Position numbers and translations under genes: made by a program. A stretch of DNA of 64,000 nucleotides from Parapristionchus giblindavisi (Eukaryota; Nematoda; Chromadorea; Rhabditida; Diplogasteridae): the NCBI GenBank assembly GCA_943737045.1, contig CALSFV010000502.1, positions 7,501 through 71,500 of the forward strand. The letters are read 5' to 3'. Numbering within the stretch: position 1 is the first letter of the stretch; every line of letters starts with the position of its first letter. Of this stretch, positions 10,541-21,417 are shown in pieces. The notes under the pieces were generated by a model. It saw only the letters and a program-made list of their open reading frames with translations. It did no database searches and was not told where the DNA came from.

Positions 10541-11222
10541 TATGTTAAATTCAAAGTCGACTCATCTTTTGCACCGAATGGTATATACTATGCATGGGCT
10601 AGGCCGTTTATACAAGAAAAATGCTGTAGATGCAATGGGGCAATAGCAATTAGATAAATAATTAAATAAGCCCTGTTCCCATGCTCGTTTCCTTTCGCCT
10701 TCCAAAGCTCTTACGATGGTTTTTTCGCGTTCAGGGTGTCGGCGCTTTTCCCATTTGCTCCCACTTCTTTGTCAAACGTACGATAGCGTGTTCGCATAGC
10801 AAGCTTCATTCGGTCTTTTCATTTCACACACTGCTCCTTGATTCTCTCTGCCAAATCTTTCTTTTGGTGCATCATCGTTACTGGACCACCAAAATGGCTG
10901 GAAATGGAAGAAAGCTCCATTACACTGTCATTCACGCAGCCTTTCGTAACCACTCTTTCAAAATACACCAATTCCACACCGGTAGAGACAAAGTTCCCAG
11001 GAGCTGTGGACCATAATAATCGGACCATTTCGCAAACTTCTTCCCCCGCTTGCCCCCGTCGCTTTCTTGCGTAATGGATTGTTTACACTACCACAAAGGA
11101 GAAGAGAAAATCCGAGAAAATCGGTCCACTCTTGTATTTTCTGTCTCTTTTTAGCTATATTGGTAGCTTTTTTTTTCATGTTTTTGTAGGAGTGAAGCTG
11201 CAAAACATAGTGCTTCGTAATG
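10541..11222. other. Stretch without a supported gene
   Basis: Non-repetitive DNA. Open frames of about 70-110 codons lie on both strands at 10681-11074, and both look moderately protein-like. None has paired splice signals or a family I recognise, so I do not call a gene here. Confidence 0.4.
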
Positions 11223-11223
11223 C

Positions 11224-11342
11224 TAAAGGCACATCCCGAGCTAACTTGAAACAATTTGCTTTGACAATGCTCTCTGGCTTCCTTTGTCCACGAGAGAGAA
11301 TGGCCAGAGCGGAGAGTCTCAAATATGCTTGAGGTGTGTTTT
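11224..11342. mobile_element. MITE-A copy
   Basis: Left end AAGGCACATCCCGAGCTAA, inner CTCTCTGG/ACGAGAGAG stem, GGCCAGAGCGGAGAG and right end GAGGTGTGTTTTTA. Flanked by TA. Confidence 0.75.
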
Positions 11343-11509
11343 TAACCCCGATTTTATCATTTAGAAAAAGTATTCCTCTTCTTCCCTCCTGCATAATCTC
11401 AAATTGTTTATTGAAGTTGTTCACTGTTTTGATCGTCCGAAGCACGGACCCTATCATATTTCATCTCTAACATGAGCCCCGGAGCTGTATTGATTTCACT
11501 GATCCTTGA

Positions 11510-11600
11510 TCTCTTTTCAAATTTTCTGTCTTTTACGTTTCCATTCTGTTTGATCTTTGGACTTTAAATTCATCAATTTCTCTGATCTTTGATCTCTAGT
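11510..11600. repeat. TTTGATC heptamer repeats, diverged
   Basis: Scattered GATCTTTGG, TGATCTTTGATC units, the same unit as 6849-6957. Confidence 0.5.
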
Positions 11601-11691
11601 CCAGTATTGATGCGCAGCCTAAAAATCATGGATAGCTACGTAAACGGTGTGGGATTTTCGCGGAACATTATCTGCCTTTTCTTGATTTCTC

Positions 11692-11836
11692 TCTCCCTCT
11701 CCCTCTCTCTCCCTTTCTCTCTCCCTCTCCCTCTCCCTCTCCCTCTCCCTCTCCCTCTCCCTCTCCCTCTCCCTCTCCCTCTCCCTCTCCCTCTCCCTCT
11801 CCCTCTCTCCCTCTCCCTCTCTCCCTCTCCCTTTAC
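11692..11836. repeat. CCCTCT hexamer array
   Basis: Near-perfect CCCTCT tandem repeat, close in unit and purity to 4462-4640. Confidence 0.9.
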
Positions 11837-11967
11837 TCGATTACCTCTCACGTATCGTTTTCTACGCCTACTCTCGAATCCGCCCACCAATTTGGGTCAA
11901 TCATGGCACTTTTCCATTAAAGAACCCTTCCCACCTAAGATCCTCCCCTTGTAATCAGATCTAGCCC

Positions 11968-12017
11968 ATGGAAGAGCTGTCGCACTACTACCGCAATGAG
12001 CCACCACGATATCCCGG
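11968..12017 (+). CDS. Possible small exon
   Basis: From ATG at 11968, the frame reads MEELSHYYRNEPPRYPG and stops at a good donor, GTGAGT at 12018. A TAATCAG acceptor sits 12 bases upstream, but that acceptor plus this frame passes a TAG, so either the ATG is a start or another frame is used. The match of codons and donor is the only evidence. It could be a 5' exon of the membrane-protein gene that follows. Confidence 0.25.
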
Positions 12018-12481
12018 GTGAGTGACGTGCTTTTCCGGATCCGTACCCAATGCTTCATCATTAAATTTATAAATTTTAACTTAAAAAAAAACATTTTGTC
12101 ATCTGGGCTGCTGATTGCTCCATTGCTTATGATCGTTACGAGCGGCTTGAAGGAATTGAGACGGAAAACTTTCCTGTATTAGGGCGCCATGAAATATTTT
12201 CAAATTCTATTCGGTCTACGGTATTTCTGTAGCAAAGCTTACGATTGCTACGATTATTGTTTTTTCTTCAAAATATAGAACCATGCTGCTGCTGAATATA
12301 AGGAGTATGAGTATATCTGTAAAAAAATTTATCAAATTTATTGATTTAAAAAAATATTGATCGATTCAAAAGGACTACTGTAACTGCAATAAAAACGTAT
12401 CCACCCTTTCAAAATAGCCGCATCCTCATTTGGAAGTCAAGCGCTGCGCTTCTTCGGCAAATATTCAAGGAATAGTCGCCT

Positions 12482-12622
12482 ATCTCTCCCTCTCTCTCCC
12501 TCTCCATCCCTCTCCTCCCTCCCTCTCCCTCTGTCTCTCTCCCTCTCTCCCTCTCTCCCTCTCTCCTTCTCCATCTCCCTCCCTCTCCCTCTCCCTCTCT
12601 CTCTCCCTCTCCCTCTCTCCTA
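12482..12622. repeat. CT tract
   Basis: Pyrimidine tract, followed 95 bp later by a GA tract of opposite polarity. Confidence 0.85.
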
Positions 12623-12715
12623 ATTACTAGTCTTTCCTAAAGTAGTTGTGTCACAGAATTTGTTATGAGATCGAAGACAAGAGTGAGAAGAGGGCCTCAA
12701 CCTGAATAGAAAGCA

Positions 12716-12925
12716 TTGTAGAGAGATAGAGAGAGAGGGGAAGAAGAGGGAGAGGGGAGTTAGAGAGAGAAAGAGGATGAAAAGTGTGAGAGGGCAGGAG
12801 AGAGATATATAGATAGAGATAGAGAAAGAGGGTGAGATAAAAAGAGATAGGGAGGGAAAGAGAGGAAGAGGGAGGAGGAGAGAGAGAGTGAGAGAACGAG
12901 AGAGATAGAGAATAGAGAGAGAAGC
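12716..12925. repeat. GA tract
   Basis: Purine-rich (GAGAGAGG, GATAGAGA units). With 12482-12622 it forms a third CT-then-GA pair in this arm. Confidence 0.85.
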
Positions 12926-13179
12926 CCGGGTGTTCTTCTTCATCGAGAGGCAGAGATTCGCGAGGGGGGTAGGTCCTCCCCTCCTCCTCCTCCTATCTCC
13001 TATAGTGACTCCTCTTCTCCCCATCGCCTACCTTCTTAATTCCTCCATCTATTCCCATCTACTATTTCCAACTCTTCCCCCTTCCGGGTCTCGGTCCTAA
13101 GGTACTCTTCCGTATCTCGGTCCTACCCTTTAAGGGCCACCCCTCCCCTTTATAAGTGTTTCCTTCCGTGTTGAAGACC

Positions 13180-14134
13180 ATGAGCAGTAGTAGAAAAGGC
13201 GATGATCGTCTCAATTCCCAGGCAAACGCGATTCTGTTTGATGTACTGAACGATATGCTTCATAAGAGGTTCGACGAATTCCTCGTAAAATATTCTTTCT
13301 ATGTTTTAAAAGAAATTGTGTAACAGTATTTAATTTTAATGCTTGTAAACCGACATTTCTAATTTTTAATTATCATTAACTTGTTGAGTTTTTCCCTGGA
13401 TTTTTTTTGTTTTTGATTGATTTCTAATCGATATTTTTTTACAAGATGGCGTGGGAGATGGGGAATAAGTTGTTGGACATATGAAATTGAAAAGGGCAGT
13501 GGGTGAAAATTTACGAAACATATTACATGTGTTTCGTCAAATTTTTCATATGTTGTCTTTTTTTCTAAAAAAGCAACTATTGAGTGTTTCGTATAAAAAA
13601 TTTAATCAATAACAAGGGTTCAAGCAATTACTTAGTATTGACCGATTATCTGAGTGAATTTCATTCTATTTTTCTAAATGCTTTTTCCCTTTTCACTTAA
13701 TTGAAAAGATGTGTAGCGCAGCGGCATTCATTCTGGAGAACGTCTTCAAAAGCTGATCAGAAGAAGATGAACAATGGATTATTCAAGATAGAAGCACCCA
13801 TGGGAACTCGGCATTACCAGACTAATCATTCATTTAGTGGAAACCATTTCCCGACCAATGATTTAGACATCACTTATTCTAATAATTTCTAGTTCTTTCC
13901 AATGTTACGAAGCCCTCTTGTTTATTATTCTGTTTTTCTCCTTTTTCGTTGGGCAGGATTTTTTGTTTCTATCTCTCTCTTCTCCTCCTTCTCTGTCTAT
14001 TCTGACTTTCCTCATATATATGAATCTGACAGGGCTAACGAATATATAGGGAGACAGGGGGGGGGGGTGTAAAGTCGTATTTTCATTCGAAAACCACACA
14101 CTCTAGAGGTATAATACCCATTGTTCTTTATTGT

Positions 14135-14174
<40 letters not shown>

Positions 14175-17100
14175 TCCCTTTTCTCTCTCTCTCTCTCCCT
14201 CTCCCTTTTCTCTCTCGCTCTCTCTCTCTTTTCCTCTATCCTTCTCGGTGCCCAAAGACAGAATAAGGACATAAAAGGTGAAAAGGCGAGCTCAGCAGAC
14301 CACAGCCGTAGATCGATGAGGAAATATGAAAGAAAACTAGACTTAAAATTATTTTATTAATCAAATCGCATCTTGGCAAACAAACTGGGATGATTAACAA
14401 CGTAACCGGCATGAAATTCCAAATTAAAAAAAAACAAAATTTATGCGTTTCAATAAAATAATAAAATTACATAAAATCGGCGTATTTGGGAGATGACAGG
14501 TAGGCATTGGGCGAAATTGTCGGAACATTTAATTAGTTGGCTTGTTTGCAGTGAATCGTACAAGTTTATACGGATGGCGGACGACATGCACGAGGTGGCG
14601 CAGTATCTCAACGATATGAGGATATGCTTCATTGTTCTGACGGTAGGTTTATGTTTTCCTGACCCAAGCTCTCATTTTCGAAACGTTTTTTTTTACATTT
14701 TCGAAACGTGCGCACACCGTAACCTCCGCTGTATCGACGGAGACGTTACGAAGTGCGCACGTTTAGAAAATGTAATACCGCAGTAACTAAGCTCAAGCAC
14801 TTTTGTAACGATCTAACCAAACTTACTTGGAGTCAGGGAAAGTGAGAGTGTAGTTAAAACGCATAACGATAGTCCAAAATCGTGCGGTATTCAATCATAA
14901 TTCCGATTGGTGTCTTAAAATAACCTTAAATGTGGTCTGAAATTTGTAACACAATCGATTTCGCAGGTAACCGGATACGTCATAATCTTCATCTATCTGA
15001 TCATGTTGTGCGTGCGGAGAAATCGACGGAATCAACCACGAAGGCGGAACTGGGACGGATTCCAGGTTGGAAAGGTGTGAGATTAGTTAGAGCACAGTAA
15101 AGGCACACCCAAGTAAATTTGAAACTCTCCGCTCTGGCAACGCTCTTTCGTAAAAAAAGAGAGCGAGAGAGCATTGAGAGAGCGGAGAGGTTGAATTAGG
15201 TAGGGGTGTGTCTTTAGCCCAGAAGGCGTGACATGGCCTGTCGACGAGAGACCATTGCTTTCTGAAGAGAGCTTTTCCATTTCCATTTTTGTGGATATAA
15301 CAAGCTCAATTGAAAACACGTACTGTATCTAGAGGAGAGAATCCATTTAGGTTCAATGCTGGGTATAGATTCTAAATGCACTGAAAATTAGCATGTCCTT
15401 TTTCTAAAGGTATACCCCGAGCTAATTTGAAACTCTCCGCTCTCGCCACACTCTCTCGCTTTCTTTGTCTACGAGAGAGTATTGCCAATGCGGAGAGTAA
15501 AATTAGCTTGGGGTGTGCCTTTAATGAACAAAACTGCCACTGGTTTCTTCATCGCGCATTGCTCATTGTCGGTAAAGAACAAAGAAATATTTTGCATATA
15601 AGGAAGTGACCGTTGGTAGGGGATACACCGCCCGTGAAGCAAAATTCATCTTCTTTAAAGGGACACCCCAAGCTAATTTCACTCTCCGCATTGGCAATTC
15701 TCTCTCGTAGACAAAGAAAGCGAGAGAGTGTGGCCAGAGCGGAGAGTTTCAAATTCGCTTGGGGTGTGGCTTTAAAGAACGAATCCTCTTTTACGAATAA
15801 AATGTAATATATAAAACGGGGAATCGAACCCACCTTGCGCGCTGCCCACTAACTATAAGCACTGAAAAACACAGGCATCAACTAAAGGCATGTCTTTTTT
15901 CTAAAAATGTCTAGCCTTATATACGTACTATTCAATCACAGGGCGACGGCAACTACTCCACAGGCACTTCCCAAGCCAACGAGGAGTTGACGAGTGTGCG
16001 GACGGAGACCGTGGCCCCATACATGAGGAATCATAGGTTGGAATGGTGTGTGTGTGTGTGCATGGCTTGAATCTTGATTTCACTTGAAATCTGTCATGTG
16101 ACTGCACTCTCTCGCTCTCTTTATCTACGAGAAAGCGAGAAAGATCTCTCGCATCAGAGAATTTGAACTCGAACTCTCTGATCTGACTGAACTCTCTCGT
16201 AATGATAATAATGTCAGAGAGCATTGTCAGAACGGAGAGCAGAGAATTAGGTTTCACTGTTCATGTAAAGGGAGCCTAACCTCACTCAATGACCTCTTCA
16301 TTGCGCACACTATTTCTCTGTTCTCTAACAACGAGAGAGCATTGCCGGTCGAAGAGACCATTGAGTTTCCTTGTTTGCTTTCTCGTATTTGAATGCGGGT
16401 ATTTCAAAAAATGGTTATTTTAATAATTTTAATATATTCTGTCAATATAAGTTAGCACCTATGCCTCATCCCTGCTCATTATATTTGATGGAAATAAATG
16501 AATAATTAAAATAAATAAAATACAAAATTGCAGTCGAATGGGTGCCGATCGCAATCCTCCTTCGTTCATGCGACACGGTCATCTCAATCATCAACAGACA
16601 ACAAGGCTGATATCAGAGCAAGATGGATCTGTTGTGAAACATCAGGTGAGCTAATGCAGATTATCATGTGTGGCCGTATGCAAGAACAACAGGATAACCT
16701 TTTTCCGGGAAAATGTGACGTCATAAGCGTAGGGGGGGATTTTTGGAAAACGCCTCCGCCTACGCTAATGACGTCACATTTCCCCGGAAAACGGTTCTTG
16801 CATACGGCCAATGATGGACAAAAACCTATTCTGGATTGTCTGCTCGAGCCGCGCCCGTCGCTTCTTGTGTGATCTAAAAAATCCAGGCACGAGTTGCAAA
16901 TGAGATTTGCGCGAGTCGAGTCGTGGAAGGAGTGTCTAGAGAAATCGATGTTCCCGTTATTTTTTATCGCACATTGTAAATTAGTCAACGCGAGCGATGA
17001 AAAGAACTTCGATAGCAGATGTGCACGAAAAATTAACCAATATGAAAGTCAGATTCAAGATTAAGATTTAAAATGAATTGCTTTATGTTATTTTTAACAC

Positions 17101-17582
17101 TGATTATTGTCTGCTGGCACGATTTGTATAATTTCGCGAAATCACGCAGATTCGATCCAAATTTTACTGATTTCAATGTCATTCTGTGTGTCATTCATTG
17201 AGGGAGCAAAACCTCTGTCAATGATCTCCTCTCGATCAATAATGTAAAATCATTTTGAAATGAGGATATCATTGGCAGTGTTTCAACCTCTTTTAAGGTA
17301 CACTACTAGCTAATTTTACACTCCGCACTAGCAATACTCTCTCGTGGACAAACCAAACGAGAGTGTATTGCTAGAGCGAAGTGTTTCAAATTAGCTCGGG
17401 GTGTGCCTGCCCACTAACCCCTTCCCCCTGCTTGCTTCTAATCCCCCTCTTCTCATATCACATACAGTCTTCAGATACCGCACATCACAACGGATCCTCC
17501 GCCGGCCGAGAAACCACCTCACGCTACCGTACCCCAGTTGGTTAAGGACTCGGTTGCGGCGCCCGAAATATCCGTCAGCTGA
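13180..17582 (+). CDS. Single-pass membrane protein, KCNE/MPS-like architecture (candidate)
   Basis: Model: 13180-13268, 14552-14642, 14967-15065, 15942-16036, 16534-16645, 17475-17582; about 197 residues. All joins keep frame. Exons 2-6 are firm, each with AG and GT borders. Exon 1 (MSSSRKGDDRLNSQ..) joins through a weak donor, GTTCGA, but its phase 2 fits and a TATAAG box lies 25 bases upstream. The protein has a short N-terminal domain, one hydrophobic helix (CFIVLTVTGYVIIFIYLIML), a basic stop-transfer (CVRRNRRNQPRRR), then a hydrophilic tail with NYS, SEQDG and a proline-rich end (TDPPPAEKPP). This size and topology resemble KCNE/MiRP potassium-channel subunits, called MPS in C. elegans, but I see no diagnostic KCNE motif. 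GTGTGA at 15075 is an alternative donor adding three residues. Introns contain MITE-A, MITE-B and other inverted repeats. Confidence 0.6.
14132..14230. repeat. CT microsatellite in intron 1 of the membrane-protein gene
   Basis: CT dinucleotide run followed by two copies of a CTCCCTTTTCTCT-type unit. Confidence 0.85.
14694..14773. mobile_element. Short inverted repeat in intron
   Basis: ACATTTTCGAAACGTGCGCAC-like left arm is inverted at 14753-14773 (GTGCGCACGTTTAGAAAATG); the inner CCGTAACCTCCG/CGGAGACGTTACG also pairs. A foldback of about 80 bp. Confidence 0.65.
15100..15214. mobile_element. MITE-A copy in intron
   Basis: TA, then AAGGCACACCCAAGTAAATT; inner GAGAGCGAGAGAGCATTG; right end TAGGGGTGTGTCTT followed by TA. 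It lies just downstream of the donor at 15066. Confidence 0.75.
15409..15523. mobile_element. MITE-A copy in intron
   Basis: AAGGTATACCCCGAGCTAAT at the left and TTAGCTTGGGGTGTGCCTT at the right, TA on both sides. Inner CTCTCTCGCTTTCTTTG and ACGAGAGAG make the central stem. Confidence 0.8.
15658..15775. mobile_element. MITE-A copy in intron (inverted)
   Basis: AAGGGACACCCCAAGCTAAT at the left and GCTTGGGGTGTGGCTTTA at the right. The inner boxes are in reverse order relative to 15409-15523, which shows the family inserts in both orientations. Confidence 0.8.
15816..15870 (-). other. tRNA-like B-box sequence
   Basis: On the minus strand TTAGTGGGCAGCGCGC and GGTGGGTTCGATTCCCCG resemble the second half of a tRNA (T-arm with a 5-bp stem). 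No A-box half or acceptor stem could be built, so it is a tRNA fragment or SINE remnant. Confidence 0.4.
16266..16375. mobile_element. MITE-B, right end lost
   Basis: AAGGGAGCCTAACCTCACTC, inner TGACCTCTTCATTGCGCAC, core TTCTCTAACAACGAGAGAG and GAAGAGACCATTGAG are present. The right terminal repeat is missing. Confidence 0.7.
16671..16810. mobile_element. Inverted-repeat element (GGCCGTATGCAAGAAC)
   Basis: TGGCCGTATGCAAGAAC is inverted as GTTCTTGCATACGGCCA; the inner CCGGGAAAATGTGACGTCAT and GACGTCACATTTCCCCGG also pair. The centre, GGGGGGATTTTTGGAAAACGC, resembles that of 55490-55590. Confidence 0.75.
17200..17408. mobile_element. Degenerate MITE-B followed directly by MITE-A
   Basis: 17200-17296 holds GAGGGAGCAAAACCTC, CAATGATCTCC and a decayed right half ending CTCTTTTA. 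17297-17408 is a MITE-A copy with AAGGTACACTACTAGCTAA, inner GTGTATTGCTAGAGCG and right end TTAGCTCGGGGTGTGCCT. Confidence 0.65.
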
Positions 17583-17635
17583 GACCCCAGTTGGTTAAGG
17601 ACTCGGTTCCGGCGCCCGAAATATCCGTCAGCTGA
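17530..17635. repeat. 53-bp tandem duplication across the stop codon
   Basis: The 53-bp unit ACCCCAGTTGGTTAAGG..CCGTCAGCTGAG (17530-17582) is repeated at once (17583-17635), with one visible difference, GTTGCGG versus GTTCCGG. The first copy encodes the last 17 residues and the TGA stop; the second copy lies in the 3' UTR. Confidence 0.85.
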
Positions 17636-17778
17636 GACCCCTACCGTAATCCGCCCCTTCCCCTCGAGACACGGGTCCACACAAGCCCTTTCCCTGAATC
17701 AGGGCATTCCTTTATTGATTGAGAAATTCCACAGTCTAGTCAAAAGAGTTTTATTATTATAAATATATTCTCCGATTT

Positions 17779-17942
17779 TGCCGGGTAACATTATAGTAAG
17801 TAGCGCGGAAAAGTAACTTACGTTATACTTACTTTGTTGTTGCTGTTTTGCTATTTCATGAGAATATAATGAAAAAGTAAGTAAAACATAACTATAAAGT
17901 AAGTTACTTTTGCGCGCTACTTACTATAATATTACCCCGCAA
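17779..17942. mobile_element. Inverted-repeat element (GGGTAACATTATAGTAAG)
   Basis: GCCGGGTAACATTATAGTAA with TAGCGCGGAAAAGTAACTTA at the left; AAGTTACTTTTGCGCGCTA and TTACTATAATATTACCCCGC at the right. The inner arms (TTACTTTGTTG..AAAAAGTAAG) pair in part. Confidence 0.75.
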
Positions 17943-19430
17943 AACCGGAGTTCTTGTTGCTCATGAAATCAAACATTCGCCCCCACGAATTATCCGATGT
18001 TCTCTTTCACAAATCGACAAAGATGTGCTAGCTTTTTGTTTTTTTTCTTTATATTTTTTTATATTCCAGTTATTCTTGAATTCAGCAATAATCATACACT
18101 AGAGTGCTCGACAACATGGGTGCATTTTCACCTTTTTTGTTTAATGTTCATTTTGTAAAGCGAATTTACTAGGATTAAATTTTATATATTTATTCTGCTT
18201 GGATCGTAAGGAAAATGAAACAAACGCAACTCTTAGTACATAATACATATAGCCCAGTAAATTCGCCCGTTTCAATTATTATTTTGTATACGCAGTGCCT
18301 TACGGGCATAGTCCAGAGCCATGTCCGTTGTATCCCCCGAAGCCCCGCCCCCTTTGGTTCCTCTCTCAATAAGTATTTTGCCATTGTATTGATCTTTGAT
18401 CTTTGATCTTATCTCGCTATTGATTACACAGTGCATTTGATAAATTGCCGAACCTCTTTGAAGTGCAGTGAACATTCAGACAGAGAGTTGTCGCATTTGA
18501 TTTCATACAGTGGAAAGTGATTGATTTTTAAAACAATTTTTCACATCTTCGCGCATCAACGGTGCAGTTGTAAAATATGTGAAAAAATGATCATTAAAAC
18601 AATATGCTGAAGACAGAAAGATAAAGATGGTGGATTTGGCATGGGGGAAACTTGTAAAACAACAAGGTTCGTAAATTCGATTCTGATTTTAGCAGGTTCC
18701 AACAAGGAAATAATATGATAACGACACAAGCCTTTTAAATATTTTCAAAATTGCCATATTTTGAAATAGCAGCATTTTCTTTCCATAATATAGTTATTTT
18801 ACCTTGGTAGGATTTATAGTAGTAGTGTACTTTTCTTCGTCTGATAGTTCCGTAAATTCACGTTCGGGCAAACTTGCAGTTCACTCCAGACGGATCGATC
18901 AATTGGAATGTGCAAATTCATTTTCATTTTCAGAGATCAATAGCTGATTGTGAGAAAATAATATGAAGCTGGTAAGGGTGTGCTGGTAAGATCTGATTCC
19001 CATTGAGATTGGAGGGATACAATCGCATTGTGCTTTCTTTGTTTTGATTTTTAAAATTTATTTTTTTTGGTGTTTGTTTTTGCAATGTTTGTTTTTTTGT
19101 CGCTTTATTTGTACCTTTCTTTGTTCCACTGCTAAGACATAAAGAATATTATCCTTATTATTATTCTGCACTTAGTGCTGATAAGATACATGTATTGTAT
19201 TGTATTATTTGCTGTATCTTGATTAAAACATCGACGCACCTTACCAAATAGTTATTTGGATTTTCTATTCAAAATTTCAGTGTACATGTTAACGAATATT
19301 TTTCATAATGTGATATTCCTTAATTTAATTTTAGTCAAATAGGATATGATTACGATGGTGTACGATTAAATGATGCAAAAAAGGAATACAAAGCTCGAAC
19401 TCTATTTAGAACATCTCTGATTGGAGCACC
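17943..19430. other. Intergenic stretch, no gene seen
   Basis: AT-rich DNA with a short TTTGATC run at 18391-18411 and poly-T tracts. A GC-richer island at 18290-18360 is open on the minus strand, but it has no splice signals that I trust. Confidence 0.5.
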
Positions 19431-19434
19431 TACT

Positions 19435-19535
19435 ACGCCATAAGAAGACTAGTTTTCCTGACCCCGTTTAGCGTGATAAGAAGAACCCAACATCATACCT
19501 TTCTTAATAAGGAACAAATGATTTGATTTGATTCC
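19435..19535 (-). mobile_element. LINE-like 3' end fragment
   Basis: On the minus strand, AATCAAATCAAATCATTTGT, TGATGTTGGGTT and ACGGGGTCAGGAAAA match in order the plus-strand segment 58108-58188. Two dispersed copies with AAATCAAATCA at the same place suggest the 3' end of a non-LTR retrotransposon. Confidence 0.5.
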
Positions 19536-19574
19536 TAGTAATGAGCGTTGCATGTTAGGAATATCTCTAGTAGA

Positions 19575-19850
19575 GTAGTAGAGTTTAAAAGACGAATGAA
19601 TGGGCGAAAGCACGGACCGAGCTAATGGACTTCGTCCAGTGCTACAGATTGAGGCAATAGCGTTGGGCTTCTCGAATATCTTCGCTTGACAGACAGTCGA
19701 GATGAGTGATGGGACGCAGAAACCCAAAGAGATCAAGAGGATGACACGATGGAAGGATGAATTTGAGAGATACAAGGATCAGTGATAAAATCTCGTAGAT
19801 TCGTTAGCCCCCTGTAGTTAATCTAGAGAAAGATTTTTAAATTAAAAAAA
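19575..19850 (+). pseudogene. Non-LTR retrotransposon 3' end, with C-terminal RT codons
   Basis: The plus strand encodes a C-terminus ending MTRWKDEFERYKDQ and a TGA at 19783-19785, typical in style of the end of RTE/CR1-type endonuclease-reverse transcriptase proteins. An in-frame stop lies before it. The following 3' sequence (GATCAGTGATAAAATCTC.. GTTAATCTAGAGAAAG) recurs at 21438-21515. It is a truncated, dead copy. Confidence 0.5.
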
Positions 19851-20711
19851 ATCTCTCAATCTATTAATATAATGAGCATAAAGTGTCTCATGAGCGATGA
19901 TTCCCATATGTAAATGTATATGTAAATTAATCAATAATATGAAAATTTATCAATAATGTGTAAATTGATTAACATTACGTAACGTATCCCTATTTCATCA
20001 TTACCTTTTAGCTTTTAACTGAATTGGAACGATACATCCGAAGGATGCAATTATCCATTAACCCCATGATGACATTTTCACAGAAATCCATAAAAACTCG
20101 CACACACTATCGCATCGTTGCGTGCCACAACCGAGATCCAACCACCAGCCGGAGTTGATATACAATGCAGTCTTGCCTTGCTCTATCATGTTTCCAATGG
20201 GATATCCTGCTGGAGTGCTGGACTTTGTCCGCACTGCTCAGAAAATTGAAATGAGAAATGATCTAGGTTAAATACACAAGATCGTGTACGCCTCCCCCCT
20301 TAAACCTAGAATGACTCAAAAGGCCATTATTACGCTACGTTATGATACAATTCAGTACGGTATGCTTTGGTTACTGCACCTAATGTGCATGAGTTCTCGG
20401 AGAAGCGAGGTCACATCTCCGAATCTATATGTCGGTGGGCTTTACGAATGAACGCATGCCAAGATTGCTGTGAAAGATGTTTATTTTTTTTATTTACCCA
20501 TAGTCCAATGAACTATTATCACAATTGATCCAGACTGACTCAAATGAATACTATGAAACTCATGTGAATTTAGAGCTCTCAAAGGTAAAGAAAGACAGAG
20601 AAAAATCTGCTTGTTTTACTTACTCTTTCGCTTTTCTTCTTTTCTTTTCTTCATTATTGAACGGCATAAAATTAAAGGTACAACCCGTTATTCAAGGCAC
20701 CAATTCAGTCC

Positions 20712-20754
20712 TGCGGTATTGTAGTGTAACGGCATATTACACTACAATACCGCA
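20712..20754. repeat. Perfect 18-bp hairpin
   Basis: TGCGGTATTGTAGTGTAA, a 7-base loop, then TTACACTACAATACCGCA: a perfect 18-bp stem. No poly-T follows and no gene ends next to it, so it is probably a very small inverted-repeat element. Confidence 0.75.
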
Positions 20755-20954
20755 CGTTTCCACTTCGCTTGTTGCATGGATACCTCGTTTGGGACGCATG
20801 TGTATCCCTACTGACATTAACTTTTGTTGTGAAATTAACACTCTCCTATGACTACATAAACAAGTATCATATCAGCAGTGGATCGATATGAGCACTCGAC
20901 GAAGCCCAAGACTACGAGGACAGTCTTCAACACCATATTTGAGTATTAAAATTC

Positions 20955-21060
20955 GCATTTAACCGATTCGCCATGGCGAAGGACATCCTGGAGACTATCT
21001 AACAGATATTCCCATCCCCGATGCGTTCATTTGAAGGAATAAATATTATGTTATATTATA
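20955..21060 (+). mobile_element. LINE 3'-UTR fragment
   Basis: ACCGATTCGCCATGGCGAAG, ACTATCTAACAGATATTCCC and TTCATTTGAAGGAATA recur in the same order at 63239-63330, where an ATT microsatellite follows. Here the tail is short (TATTATGTTATATTAT). This points to a retrotransposon whose 3' end primes ATT repeats. Confidence 0.6.
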
Positions 21061-21300
21061 AAATGCATTGACAATTGGATGACGATGACATCTCCGTGTC
21101 TGTCTAATGCATTCAATCGCGCTCTTTTGTTCATTGAACCATTTTTATTATTACTTTGAATTGTTGCACGTGACAGTTTTGTGTATTATAAAGGTTAGAG
21201 AATATTGAATTCACAGCTAGTAATACTTGAAACACACTTATCTGAACAAGTTTCATTCTCCTTATTTGATGCGATGAATGTACTGAGAAAAAAACAGTTT

Positions 21301-21417
21301 AAAGGCACATCCCTGGCTAATTTGAATCTCTCCGCTCTGGCCAAACTCTCTCGCTTTCTTTGTATACGAGAGGGTATTGCCAATGCGGAGAGTAAAATTA
21401 GCTTGGGGTGTTCCTTT
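21301..21417. mobile_element. MITE-A copy
   Basis: Left end TTTAAAGGCACATCCC, inner CTCTCTCGCTTTCTTTG with ACGAGAGGG, right end TTAGCTTGGGGTGTTCCTT. Followed at 21438 by the retrotransposon 3' fragment also seen at 19763. Confidence 0.8.

Noticed and set aside
10681..11074. Protein-like frames on both strands
   Set aside because: No paired splice sites and no recognised family. Both strands look equally plausible, so neither is called.
18190..18475. Minus-strand frames around a GC-rich island
   Set aside because: No domain or splice evidence; one frame runs through a TTTGATC repeat.
20525..20851. 108-codon plus-strand frame
   Set aside because: It runs through the perfect hairpin at 20712-20754 and has no coding features.
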